Positions 48,601 to 60,748 of a stretch of DNA of 64,000 bases are shown piece after piece; within the stretch, counting starts at the first letter, position 1; the number at the start of each line of letters is the position of its first letter. The position numbers and the translations under genes were made by a program. Source of the stretch: Saccharum officinarum. Taxonomy: Eukaryota; Streptophyta; Magnoliopsida; Poales; Poaceae. The notes beneath the pieces were generated by a model, which made no database searches, was not told the origin of the DNA, and worked only from the letters and a program-made list of their open reading frames with translations. The stretch lies in the NCBI GenBank assembly GCA_020631735.1, contig CM036209.1, positions 2,281,478 to 2,345,477 of the forward strand, in the 5' to 3' direction.

Positions 48601-51600
48601 CATGTTATGCAATACTAGTTTCCACACTGTTATTTTATTAAAGGTACACCCTAAGCACATATAATTATGAATGCCATGACATGTTGTGCTCATGATTGCA
48701 ATGCAAATGCTTGCGTAACACCGGAGTGTTACAAGGAAATCTTAGAAAATTCATAACTTTTACGTTTTAAATCTGAATTTCGTGATATTTACGTCTGTGT
48801 GATCGTAGTAACGTGTAGAAGAGTTTTACACACTTTTTATAATGTTTTGCTACTGTTTTAATTATGTCTCTTTGTTTGCTTCGTGTATGATTGCTTGAAT
48901 GATTGTGTGTTGATGCTTGATGATCGAGTATAGACGGTGAGCAGTTTCTTGACGATCAGAAGTATTATTTTGAGCCAGACCAGCAGTATCATCAGGAAAG
49001 CTTTGATCAAGGCAAGTATGACATGGGACCATCCTTGTTGTCCTATTCACTGAAATTATCATACATATGCATGTGTCCTCCTTGACAACCTTAGAGATTA
49101 TAACTTAGTGATTGATACCTTGATTCCTTGTCAACCTTGCGAATGCATTTGGGTAGCTATTGCTAGTGCTTAATTATGAACAATGATCTTGTAATTTGAC
49201 TAATGGATTAAGCAACCAACCATTAATGATGATTTTATTACTGTTCAAAAGAGGGCTAGAGTAAGGGTTTATATTGTTGCTCTGGTTTCTCTCCATAAGG
49301 ACTTATCTGTACGTTATCATCCGGGACATACAGTATAGCTGTGAGGGCTATATGGCTCTGGCTCTAGTTGTTTAAGAGACCTTTTCTAGCTTGTTAGTGG
49401 TTACCTTAATTGGCGTAAGAATAGCTTGACACGTTGGGTGTAGGACAACCTCTAGTCTATGAGTATAGCCGAGAAGAAATTGTGCCATTTGAAAAGGGGT
49501 TCCTACATCTGCCTGCCGAGTGAATCTAATGGCCCTAACCTGTTAGACGAACTTTTGAATGGCTTTATATGGTTTCCGATGTTTTGGGCCTTGCAAACCC
49601 ACGCATTTGGAAATCATGACTCACAGTGAAAGTGTACACCTCTGCGCAGAGTTAAAAACTGGTATACTAGTCGTGCCCACGGATACGGGCGGTCTTGGAA
49701 CATCTACAGATAGCTGATCACCATTGTTATATCATGCTTAATTATTGTTGTTGTTATTATGCTAATGTTAATGCTATTCATTATCCTTATTACAATTGAT
49801 CATTGGTTCATTAATGGGAATTGGTTCATCTTGATGCTACTTAATTGCTAATTATATGATGATTAAAAGCTAAACGCAGTCAAACAGTGTCTAGCCTTTT
49901 TGAGCCTCATGAACCCTGTGTTATACTTGTTGAGTTCGACATGGACTCACTCTTGCTATTTCCACCACACCCCAGTGTGTAGTAAGGTGTTGTTCAGAAG
50001 AAGGATAAAGAGGTAGTGAAGTTTTCAGAAGTCTTTCAGAAGTGTTTGGCATACGGAGCCACCAGTCAGCCGTCCCTGAGAAGAATGGAGCCTGAAGTTT
50101 AGTCACCATTCTGCGATACTCTGATGTAAGTGTTAATATAGCTATGTGTACGTTATATAATAACATTGTTTCTGATACTTTTCCATTCGGACATATGTGT
50201 GAACTTTCTGGGCGCACATATAATTAGCCTGATTTTGTTCTTTAGAAAACCGGGTGTGATATGTGTTGTGTCGTTGTCTCGGCCGCCAGGCGCCACACAT
50301 AAGGCTGGATCGAAGATACACGTTCATACATACATACAGTATCTGAATATATGATCCTGCAGCCTGCATGCACGCACGCTCACGCGGCGATTACTATCCG
50401 TATAGCTGCTGCGTGGTAGCACACGCAGTAAGTGTGAGTGGTTGTTTTAGTTGCTTGATGTGACACTTGTGTCACACGCTCACGTGCTAATGATGACACT
50501 TGTCACACCTAATATAGTCGTACGAGTAGAATGCTAGTGCCAGCACATGCTGTTAGGGTGTTTGAGTTACAGTAGCTTTTAGGCTTTTGGTTCAAAAGCT
50601 GGTTTTCTCACTATTGGCTATCAGTTTTTGACTTTTGTATGTAATAAATTTTTATTAGTTTCTCAGCGAACCAAGAGCAAGAGTTACCTTTGAACGTTTT
50701 TTCAGCTTTTAGTTCTTTTTCTTATATAAGCAAACTTTCGAGCTTTTCAAAGCTAGCTCGACATTTAATTGTTTGTTTCATTTTCTGGCTGACTGAAGCT
50801 ACCAAAAATTGGAAACAAACATGCCCTTATATTCTAGCTATCCGCTACTGCTTCTCTTCATCTTCTATTATCCTTTTTGAACACTCCACTGAGTTTATTG
50901 TTTATTATATACATTATTTTGTGTTTTGCCTTGCTAGGTAAGAGTAGTTTCTGTCTCTTTACTAGTACTATGTTTGTCAAAATAAAGAAGAATGCAGTTT
51001 TAGATTTGATCAAAACTAAATCATTTTAAGTTTGACTAAGTTTTCAACATAGAGAACTTTGAATAGATGTACTATGAAAATATGTTTTATGACTAATCTT
51101 ATGGTACCTATTTAATACGATAAATATTAGTATATTTTTATATCAATTTGGTAAAAAAAAACTTGACATATATACTTTAATACAATAAATATTAGTATAT
51201 TTTTTACTATCTGATCTCACATGGGCAAATGTGCCGCAGTGGATACCGATAGATGCAGAGGATGCAGATACACGCATTGCAGCCTCCCATCTCGGTACAG
51301 AGAACACAGAATAGATATATTAAAGTATTCAGCTATGGGTATATACTAAATATATACCCATAGTACCTATAGTACGACTAATCAGTGCAGGTACAGTGCA
51401 GCTAAACTAAAAGGTCAGCAAGTATATGTTATCATGTTGTAAAGCATGCATGCATTGACACGCCCAAGAAGGGATCTGCTTGCCGAGCTGGCTGTTCAAT
51501 TTGTCGCCGATATCCTGTCCCGTGATTTCGTCCCTGCAAAAAACTCGGAACTCTCTGGAATTCGGCCCATCCCCAATAAAGAACTCGTGACGGCCGCCGT

Positions 51601-51836
51601 CTGCTTCGCATTCGCATGATCTCCGTGCACAGATGATGTGGAGAAAGGCAGCGGGAATGCATGCTGCTCATTTGGACGGCATGATTGCAGAGCGGCCGGC
51701 CGGCGGGTCGGCGGCGGCGCCCGACCCAACTCGAAATGAGAGCAGCCTGTCGTTAAATATATTGCTGCCGTCATTTTGCTCTGTCCGGCCGGTCGTCAGG
51801 TTGGGGCACGCACATGTTCTTGTATGGATTAAGAAG

Positions 51837-54070
51837 CATGCACATGCAGAGAAGTTCATGTTGGAGAAGAGCAAAACAATCCTTGCTCAAATTAAACACT
51901 GTCTGATCATGCATATCGTAGCTTGGCAGAGTTGTGAACAAAAAAAACCTGAAAGGAGCAGCCTGATGTAAAACGTTTGCCTCGGATGGACACAAAAGGA
52001 AAGAAGGACTGAAGCCTGAGCAAGGTAACCGAAAGAACAAACATGCAGGAAAGGTGCCAATTGGTAATCCTATCAGATTGGATAAGACACAGGTGTCGCC
52101 CTAAGGGTATTAATAAAACAGGATATTAGTAATGCAAGCATCAAGGTTACGTTTGCGATGACTGAGATGTTACTGGCGCAGCAGACAAAGGACAAGCTAT
52201 TTCTTTAACAAGTGACAGGAGCTATATAAAAGTAAGAGCAATTAAGTATCCCTCCGCCGTATTTTTTGGACTACAGAGCAGTTTTTAATTGCCAATGTAA
52301 GCGATGAATCGAGGTGTTGAGCTATGCAACGTGTTCACTACTGATTGGTGCAAAAAGGTTTGCGAAAAGGGCAACCATGAACGATTGTTAAAAAGAAAGA
52401 GATATCCCAAGTGAAGCAAAAGGATCGACCGAGAACACTGCATTTGTATTAAACTACTGCATTTTACCTAGAACTAGATAGCGATAAATGGATAGCAAAC
52501 CAGTGAGATAAATTCAGACCAATTTCAGGTATGATCAGAATCATCTGTCAAGATAATTATTATCAAGCACTATTATTAGCAACTATCAATTAGGGAACCA
52601 TTGAGCCAACCAAATCACAGGTGATATTTTTTTGACAGAGATAAACCCAACTTTTATAAATAATAAATAAGAGTACACGAAAACGCATGTATGTCATGCT
52701 GCAAACTGTAATCAATAATCATGTCACTTTCACTGGACATGTTCTTGTGCAGCAACTGCTTTGATCATGTATTTGTTTTTGTTTGTGGGTTCTTGCCACG
52801 CTAGCAATAGTATATACCAAGATGAGATACTGACACACGTTGCAAGTCTCCGACATGTTGCCAAGCGGGAGTATCAGAAACACGAGTGTCAATTAGCTAG
52901 TGACGTGCTGCGTGCCGACCTGTGTGTGTTGCTCTGATTCCATCAGTGATTCATCGTGTCGGAACAAGATGCCAGTTATTATAAAACAATTTAGTAATGC
53001 TAATGCATGCAAACATGAAGGCCACGTAAGTGATGATGACTGAATGAGTTGTTCCGACGCAGCAAAGTGCAGACAGAAACAGGACTAGCTATTAAACTGA
53101 GCACATGTCTCATCGGCCGCCCACCTGTCACACCCGTGGCCGCCGGCGAGATCAAACCGGTGACGTGAGCTATCACAGGAGGGAAATCGGAGGAGGGGAT
53201 CTCAGTATACCCAGGAGAAAGAACACCTTCCTGACCTTGGTCTGTGTTTCTCAAATATTTTCTATCCTCCCTTTAGATCTCTGGCCACTCCCTTTTGTAG
53301 AGGTGATATATTTCTTGGGCCGTAGACTATCTCAGTGCTCTTGGGCTCTCTCTTGGGCCAAGTGTTACAAACTTGCTACCAATGCAATGCAACTTGTAAA
53401 TTATCAGTTGAGAAATGAGATCTGTTTACTGCTTACTGACACAAGGAGGTTTGGAACACGGACAGCCTCAAACTGATGCTGAAAAAGGAAGAAATGGAAA
53501 TGTACACTTCAGTGAGCATAGACCATTGCTCACTGATGGAAACAGGAAACTGATTCTTTCCAGCACGTCTAAGGCCTTCGCTTTGCATATACAACTTCCA
53601 AAAAAAAAGCAAAAGATTGCTAACTGAATTCTCCTTTTACCTTAGGACTATTCAACAGATGTATAAGGAGAGACATGTAGTAAATTGATGAAATTGTTTC
53701 ACACGAATTCCGAAATTAGCATCATCTGACAAGGTACACGCATTATCAATCAGGGCTTAGTGTTACATGAGCTCCTGATGGCTACATCTAAGATCGATGG
53801 AAAGAAGCTTATCATTTTTACCATCGCCAGCTATGCACCATTGCAACTGCAACCAGAATTGCAGATGCTGCCATACTACCACCAACATGCACTAAACTTG
53901 CCGGTACTGTTCTGCAGCTAAATTTGTGTGCAGAAACACTAGTGACGCACTGCAGGTTTTCAGCTGGCTTTTTTTGTATGTACACTAGCTTGGATATATC
54001 AGTTCTAAATTGGTGTTAGCAGTACGATTAGCAGATGGTGCAAGCAAATACTTTCTTGCTGTTTATCTGA
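51837..54070. other. Intergenic DNA downstream of the transporter gene, no gene recognised
   Basis: Unique sequence without recognisable transposon ends. The longest ORF (53105-53476, plus) has no domain I can name and no gene context. A small imperfect duplication (54013-54038 and 54081-54102) overlaps the end of the neighbouring coding region. Confidence 0.5.
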
Positions 54071-57000
54071 TTAGCAGATGGCGTTAGCAGTACGATTAGC
54101 CAGAAGAGGTGCTTGCTCTGCCTCCTCATCAGGCTGGCTTGAAACAGCAACTTCGGAGCATGTGTCCTTTCTTTCTGGATTAAGCGTCCAAGCGAAGAAT
54201 AAGGAGATTGCCTGTAAATGTATTTAGCATTCCATGTTCAGATATCCAATTGTAAAGCATATTAAGTATTAACCATACTGCAAAGGAGAAAGGGTTCTAA
54301 CCAAGAAGAAGCCAGCCATAAGGAAACTGAATCCTCTGCAGCTGAAGGGGGCTTCCGGTGAAATGAAGTAAGCTGAAAGAAAAGCATGGAAAAGGATCAG
54401 ACCAGAATACACTCAATATAAGAATGGAGCGTGTAGAGTCAGTCCATAGGATTGGGAACAATGAATTTGTAAAATAGTGCTAACAGGTCAGTGGGCTCAT
54501 GTATAGAGGTGCCAGCAATGTGGCCATGGACTGCATGGTTCCGACGAACCCTTGTGCCTTTCCCTGTGATTTTTTTAAAAAAAAACAAAAACTATGCCAG
54601 TAAGACAGAAGATTAGGGTAAAAGGTTTCATTCTTCAACTACCAAAACAAAACAAAGACAGGTAGCGTCTGTATGGGTACCTGATCAGTTGAAAGTACTT
54701 CCCCAGAAATTATTGCATAGGTCTGCAGATATGCATATTGATGACGCAAGTAAGTGTACAAGCATCACTTGGATGCAGAGAGGATATGTATGATGCATGA
54801 ATCGGTGCTGCAAAAGTTTCAGCCTGTGCCTTCCTTTAGATAATTTTTAACCATGAAACTCTGTAGATTTGCATACTATTCCACATGCATGCACAAATAT
54901 TGGAACACACTGAATATGTAACTGGTGAATTTGATGCTGAGACAGTTTTAAGTCACAGAACATCTTTCTGTGAAATTGTAACCACGATTTTTTTGTTCCA
55001 TACCACCGCTCAGAAGCCAAAAATACAAGATTGACTTACAGCTGGTTTGGCCAGAACACAGATGACACCCAGCGAAGAGCAAATATAAGGCACCTGCAAA
55101 ATAGATGCAAGTTAAACAAAACAATTTTTTGCAATTGTACCAAGTAAACCCATCACAATGCATGTTCCAAGCTCAAATACATACCCACCAAGCCCATGCA
55201 ACACCATAAACAAAAGCCTGCAGAACAACTTTTCTTCAGAAATTGATAATCTGAATTTTGCAATAGTATACCTTAGATTGAAAACATAGCAAAGGATCGC
55301 AGAGCAATAACTCACATAGGCAATTGATGTGAGTATTGAAATGCATAATACTCCTTTTCCATCAATTATGCGGCTAAGAAGAGGGAGGACCAAAATCTGC
55401 AATTTACAAACAGTATCACAAACTGCAAATCTAACAAATCTAACAAATACTAAGCCATTAAAAATTATGGTGGCCAACGGAGTACTAGTTAAAACTAAAA
55501 TTTTCACCTGGGAAAAGATCGAACCAATATCTACCACCATTAGAATTTCTGAGAACTGATCCTTGTCAAAGCCAAATACTGACTTCAGGTAGTACTGAAA
55601 AAATGAAATGAAGTGCAAAATTCTTTTAAACACTGTCATGAAGCCTTTTAGAGAACGTACTATGCACATGTTTCATTAAGAGTAGGGGATGCGACCCTCA
55701 AAAGTACAGAACAAAACAGAACACTGTCATGAAGTAGAAAGCAAGAAAATAATTACCAGAAGGGCATCACTGATGCCCATCATTCCCAATTCATAGAAGA
55801 AGGAAATGACTGAGATTCGCGTAAGTACTTCACTATAAACACAATAAAACAAGGAAGTTTAGCAAAAATTGCATTAGCAGATGCAAAACACTGGCTGACT
55901 TGAAAACTAATTGATTGTCATTGTAAAGTTTCTGAGCATGAATAGATAAATAAGTACTGCCTTATTCTTAATGGAATCAGTAAGTCTGCTTCTCGTTCCT
56001 GTAGTCCCTTCATGAATGATTGAATGAAGGAAGAAGTTTCACTTAGACTCTGACAGAACTTTCATGATAGATATTTATGAACTCATATAGAACTTTATAC
56101 ATACTTTTTTGTTAAAATAACGCCACATAGAAAATACTTTTGGAAATATTTCTGGGACAAGTCATTATTGTTGTTAATAGTTCAAATACAAGTTTATTAT
56201 CAATATTTATTCCATGAGAACTAGGAGGGTGACCTACACTTCTTATAGTATTTGACATGAAATTTCATGAATTCCTTGAGTATTCAACTTCTTTAATTAT
56301 AAAGTCAACTATGTATTGTCCACAGAAGCCTTACCTATTTTTTATTATACTAATGTTCTCCTTCATAGAGTTCCAGCGTTGCTGCGGTAAACTAACAATC
56401 AAAGATGACAAAGCCAAACGCTGACAAGGCACAGAGGGAGCTCTTTGAACTGTTTCCACCAGATATAGTTTCATGTAGAGCACAGATAAGATTGAGAAAA
56501 CAACTGATACCTGAAAAACCATGGTCCGAACTTATAAACTGAAACTTGCAAAGAAGAATAAAATAATTAACAATGTGATGCGACTAAAAATAAATAACTC
56601 AAAATAGTGATACCTGAAAAATCCAACTCTCAGGAAGAAACCTTGAACAGATATTTCCTAAAGCGTGAGAAGCAGAGAAAATTCCTGTCAAGAAACCAAA
56701 GGCAGCTGCCCTCTTTGATGGTTCAACCACATCTGCCTAATTTACGGGAACATTTTAGACTGTCAGATTGTGTATGTTTATTCACAAACAACAAAACAAA
56801 TGTATAGTGGTACACCTCCGTCTGTTTGTATCAGATATATTCAATTATTCACAAACAGTGCCACTTGAAGAATCTTATTGTCTTTCAAGTATCAAATATT
56901 GTTGATTTTTTTGTAGTTTATTCTTTTAATTAGTGACATTGAAAACATAAGGTAACTAGGTTCCATCTTGTCACCAACTTCAGTCAAGGCAATAGTTCAT

Positions 57001-58795
57001 GTAAAAAGAAAAGAAAAATGATTTTACCTTAGAAAAAAAAAAGATGCATTAGCAGACTTCACTTGACAATACAGGAGCAGTTCAACCACTGACATGCCAT
57101 TTTTTTCTACAATGGAGAAAATGTTGAAACTATTTCTCACCGTGTATGTAACTGCAAGGTATATTATGGTTCCTTGGCCGATCATGTATGAAAAAGTACG
57201 CATAACAAGGTAGACATGCACAGTAGTCCTTGAATTTTTCCATGTAAGCAGAGCTGCAGGCATGAACACCAATTAACATCCACATCAAATGGTTTAACGC
57301 AAAAAATTCCTATGGACAAATTAACACTTTACTGAAAGGAAGAGGCATAGACGTGCTCCATGGTGAATACATATGCATTGTCTAGTGTGACTAGCAGTGT
57401 GGCCTAGAAATTGAAGGGATCACATTAATAGCTGAGACAGCAAAAGGGAATATTACCGAATGGTATTATGGAGGTGGAGGCAGAGAGGAGGAGGATAGGC
57501 TTGCGGCCATATTCATCAGCTAGCTGACCCATCAGAGTGAACCCTATAGTCCTGAAAATGCCCCCAACCTGCAATCAGTTATAAGGTGAGCAAACACGCA
57601 ATCAATTACATTGAATTGAAACTTGATTTCCATTAAAAAAAACAACTCAAAACCAGCACAAACGAAATTGTTTATCCTGTTTCAATGTTTTACTTGTTTA
57701 GCTGAATTACTGTACTTGGCTCAAAGAAGCACTATCCTTCAGGAAACAAACAGATTTACCATATCAACTTTTCTGATGCCAAAGCAGAAACATCCATCAG
57801 GATCACCACATAATTCTGATTGCATAATTTCACCAACTTAGTCATTCTATGTGAAAGATGCATGGTCGTTTTAGTAACTAACTACAAAGAGAAGAACACT
57901 GATACAGAAGGATGTGTACTCAGGCGATATAGATAGACAGAGTCCAGGCGAAGTCCCCTGCGCAGGGGCGTAGTGGGCGGCTGGGCGCACTGATGATAAA
58001 GTTGATGAATGCCATCTGCTCTTTAGCCACCTAGAACAGCACCATCCCCACCCCCAGTGGTGCTCAATTAATGGGTCAATAAAAAAATCCTAACATATAT
58101 CCAAGCTTTACATACACTCGCTCTGCAATAAGATCTGTATATGGCATTGCTCCTTTGACATTCTGTTGAGCACTTGTGGCTTTTGGCAAGATTCGTAAGG
58201 CAGCTCAATGTGTTTCGCTTTCACTAGTGTTCCATTAGCACTTTCTTTTCCTCGAGAAACCAAGTTGCTATACTGGAAACAAAACAATAGCGCACAAACC
58301 AAAATCGTATAGAGACATACCGAGGACCCCCCCAACATCACAGCAAAAAAAATGTAGGTAGTATATAATTCAATAATCCATATTAGAAAGATATAATAAA
58401 AGCTTTGTCATATATTTTTTGATGACTTCTGGACAACAAAATCATACAAATTTGTATTTTATCTTTGGATGAGCCCATCCGTAGTATAAAAATCTAAACA
58501 AATAAGCTACACTCAGTTATTTTATGGTTGAAACTCTTCGACCGGCCCCCCTATCCATAGTTTCTGGCTCCGCCACTGCCGAGGACTAAAGGCCTGTGAG
58601 GTAGATAGCCTCAGAGCAGGCCGTGGAGGCAGAGCTGGTAGGAGCACTGAGGGGGCAGAGCGCGGTGGTGACCTTGTCGACGAGTGCAGGCACGATTATC
58701 TCCTCGGCGACCCCGTACAGCACCATCCCTACCAGGAGGTGCAGCAACGGCCTCATCACAACTCTCATCTCGTCGCCTCCAAGGCAACCCATCAT
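54071..58795 (-). CDS. MFS transporter, HIAT1/MFSD14-like; exon 1 broken
   Basis: The gene encodes a membrane transporter of the major facilitator superfamily, hippocampus-abundant-transcript-like group (substrate unknown). Fourteen exons with GT-AG borders were traced: 58795-58589 (exon 1, up to a TAG), 57568-57457, 57253-57141, 56736-56614, 56510-56335, 55832-55757, 55594-55508, 55396-55316, 55217-55185, 55093-55040, 54722-54681, 54563-54485, 54372-54302 and 54211-54071. Phases agree throughout exons 2-14. Exon 2 holds the MFS signature [11 protein letters not shown] between helices 2 and 3. Family-like runs include [27 protein letters not shown] and YYLKSVFGF. The full protein would be about 467 residues, normal for the family. 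However, exon 1 ends in an in-frame TAG at 58588-58586, beside a hAT insertion that displaces the donor. The copy may therefore be a pseudogene or make an N-terminally shortened protein. Confidence 0.82.
58328..58578. mobile_element. hAT-type element at the exon 1 donor of the transporter gene
   Basis: The right end GGCTCCGCCACTG is the hAT-type terminus seen elsewhere in the window. The left terminal repeat has been lost (it starts CCCCCCAACATC), but the 8-bp duplication CCGAGGAC is exact (58320-58327 and 58579-58586). On the gene's strand it separates the last codons of exon 1 from the GTATGT donor. Confidence 0.8.
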
Positions 58796-58830
58796 ATCTC
58801 CAGATGTCCTTCCCTTTACTTGAGCAATCC

Positions 58831-58837
58831 TATATAT
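58831..58837 (-). promoter_or_regulatory. Possible TATA box of the transporter gene
   Basis: On the minus strand a TATATA element lies about 36 bp upstream of the presumed ATG. This would leave a very short leader, so it is a weak candidate. Confidence 0.35.
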
Positions 58838-58838
58838 G

Positions 58839-59480
58839 ATCAGTGCCCACTTGGTAATTACCCAATCGAGGAGGATTTATATCTTTTTTTTGTTTGGAAA
58901 AAGAAATAATTAAGCACAAAATGCACGAGCTGCTACGTAGAGGAGGAACGCTTTAGTAGCTTTTCATCGAGTGTAGCAGGTGGAGCTAAAAAAGGACAGG
59001 GGTCGGTCGAGTGCCATGTCCATGTCGGGCAGGCAGTAAAGTAAATTCAGACGATGGATTGAGATCAAACGGACCTTCAGTTGACTTTTACTTGAGGTCG
59101 GTACCCTCTCTCGCGCGTGACCTCCCTTCCGGCGCCACGGTCTCCGACCGCCCGCCGCCGACGAGGGCCGGTACACGGAGAATGGACCTTACAACTTACA
59201 AGGAGGAGGGTGCGCTGTGGCGCTGCCGCCGGAGCTGACGGAGAAGAAATTCGGTGTCCGGAGAGGCGGAGGAAAGGGACGAGCCAACGAGGCGCAGGAG
59301 GAGGCAGGCGGCGCCGGACGCGAGGACGGCAGGGAGGTGGCGCGTAGGGGAGGCTGGAGCCGGGAACGGGGCTTGGCGGTATTTTCATTTGTTTTTCTTT
59401 TCTTTTTTTATGCATTGGTGCATGCTTACGTCATGTCTGGAGCTGCTCAGCTTGTGCTCCAGCTCTACAGTACTCCCTCC
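58839..59480. other. GC-rich intergenic DNA, no gene recognised
   Basis: Between the transporter promoter and the next repeat, GC-rich sequence (about 59040-59370) carries overlapping ORFs on both strands without family resemblance. A decayed gene fragment is possible but cannot be shown. Confidence 0.4.
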
Positions 59481-60525
59481 CGGGCTTGCCAGGGCCCGGA
59501 CGTCCGTTTTCGGCACTTGAAGACTATTTCTCGCACCGTTTCGCCCACGTGGGCCCGCGCTATCTTGAACGTCATCAACATCGAGAAGAGGGGAGGGGAT
59601 GGCGGATGCCCAGTCGGCGCCGGGAGAAGGAGACACCAAGACAAGGCAGCAGAAAGCAAGGACGGAGATCCACACCCGATCTAATTTTAAAACATCCAGA
59701 TGCAACACTTGCAACGTATGTCTGAAGGCAGATGTAACACTTGAAACATGCATGTGAACCAATTGCAAAAACACATGAAAAAACACTTGAAAACCATCGT
59801 AAAACACACGCAACATCCGAATAAAGCACTTGCAACATATGTGTAAAACATATGCAACATCCAAATATACACACTTGCAATATGTGTATGGAAAAATAAA
59901 TGAAACATTGAGAACAGAAACTTGCAACATACTAGTACAACAATTGCAACATCCCGATCTACTTTTGCAACATCCGCATGAAATACTTGCAACATACCTG
60001 TGAAATATCTGAAACACTTGAAACATACGCTTCCAACATGTGTTTTTCACCCTTCTTCCGTACGATGCAGCGCAGAGCGGAAAATGGGCAGGCGGAGGGC
60101 AACGCCATCACGGCCCCTACTCGAGGCGAGCTGAGAGGGAGGCGGGGAAAGGCCGCCGGCAAGCTTTAACAGCATTGAGGGCTGTCGTCGTTGCAGGCGG
60201 GCGAAGAGGAAGACCGGGACAGACCAGCAATGGGCGCAGGCTGCTGACGGGCTCTGGCTGGGAGGAAGGGGTCGGCCGCAGGCACAGGCGGCTGCCGACG
60301 AGCTCTAGTCGGGCGGGGTCGGGAAAAAGGGGTCGGCGGGGAGCTCTGGCCGGTCAGGGGATAGGAAGAAGGGGCCAGCGGCGGCTGCTGGGCAGTGAAG
60401 GTGCCGCGGGAGATGGCATGGGATGGAGGCGCCGCGGGGAGCGGGACGAGCGGATGGCCACATGTGGGGAGTTTTTTTTGAGAGCGTGTGCGGATGGGGC
60501 GGACGCCCATGGCGTTTCATTACCG
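59481..60525. mobile_element. Possible DNA element around a minisatellite
   Basis: The edges GCCAGGGCCCGGACGTCCG and GCGGACGCCCATGGCG are loosely inverted. Between them are a GC-rich arm, the minisatellite (59694-60042) and another GC-rich arm with overlapping spurious ORFs. No transposase and no clear target duplication were found, so the element call is tentative. Confidence 0.35.
59694..60042. repeat. Degenerate minisatellite, dispersed copy
   Basis: ACACTTGCAACATA-type motif variants as in the tandem blocks, but in a different sequence context some 8 kb beyond repeat 4. This shows that the array is a dispersed component and not specific to the block. The long minus-strand ORF across it is a repeat artefact. 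Confidence 0.75.
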
Positions 60526-60748
60526 ATTCTAAGTTTCGTTCTAAGTTGTAAGTTGTTCTGATTTTTTAGGTTACTATGTAAGTTGACATAATGTATAACT
60601 AGGTGCATAGCTAAAGCTATGTGTATAAAAAAACTAGAACAGCTTATAATTTAGAAGAGAGAGAGAGTAGAAAGGAGATCCATGATGTCACTAATTCCTA
60701 CTGCATAGTGGCCATCTTGCTTGCAGGTCTCTAAAGCATGGCCCTCCA

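Larger units (their letters stand above)
34504..48733 (-). mobile_element. Solo LTR of about 3.9 kb, split by the Sirevirus
   Basis: The insert begins TGTAACAGAACC and ends CCGGAGTGTTACA, with AGGAA duplicated at 34499-34503 and 48734-48738. Removing the Sirevirus leaves about 3.93 kb with no primer site, second LTR or coding region, so it is best read as a solo LTR. The minus strand is the likelier orientation, because it then starts TGTAACACTCCGGTG and has its CpG-rich promoter-like zone (about 47350-48240) early. The overlapping GC-rich ORFs there on both strands are unlikely to be genes. Confidence 0.72.
28544..50261 (+). mobile_element. Large non-autonomous LTR retrotransposon with nested insertions
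   Basis: Two LTRs of about 2.56 kb (28544-31107, and 33466-34503 plus 48739-50261) flank a 2.36 kb internal region. TGTGT is duplicated at 28539-28543 and 50262-50266, and repeat 3 shows the empty site (near 26490). Primer site and purine tract are present, but no gag or pol ORF. The structure is that of a LARD-like element that must use proteins from an autonomous relative. The nested solo LTR and Sirevirus inflate its span to 21.7 kb; without them it is about 7.5 kb. Confidence 0.85.
33466..50261 (+). mobile_element. 3' LTR of the large element, split by a nested solo LTR
   Basis: The LTR runs 33466-34503 and resumes at 48739-50261. Joined, it is about 2561 bp and collinear with the 5' LTR (2564 bp). 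The interruption is at TATAGGAA/ATCTT, which is continuous in the 5' LTR near 29577. Confidence 0.85.
28515..51836. repeat. Tandem block, repeat 4 (split by the large element)
   Basis: The first 29 bp (28515-28543) are separated from the rest (50262-51836) by a large LTR element. It matches repeat 3 through the GC-rich patch, then ends at GATTAAGAAG and passes into unrelated DNA without the minisatellite. Confidence 0.8.

Noticed and set aside
53105..53476. 123-codon ORF downstream of the transporter gene
   Set aside because: No domain, no splice or promoter context, and ordinary for an ORF of this length in 64 kb read in six frames.
59385..60050. 221-codon minus-strand ORF rich in Cys, Phe and Val
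   Set aside because: It is a translation of the degenerate minisatellite. Similar strings appear at every copy of that array.
60040..60561. 173-codon plus-strand ORF
   Set aside because: GC-rich Arg/Gly/Ala sequence with overlapping ORFs on the opposite strand and no domain.
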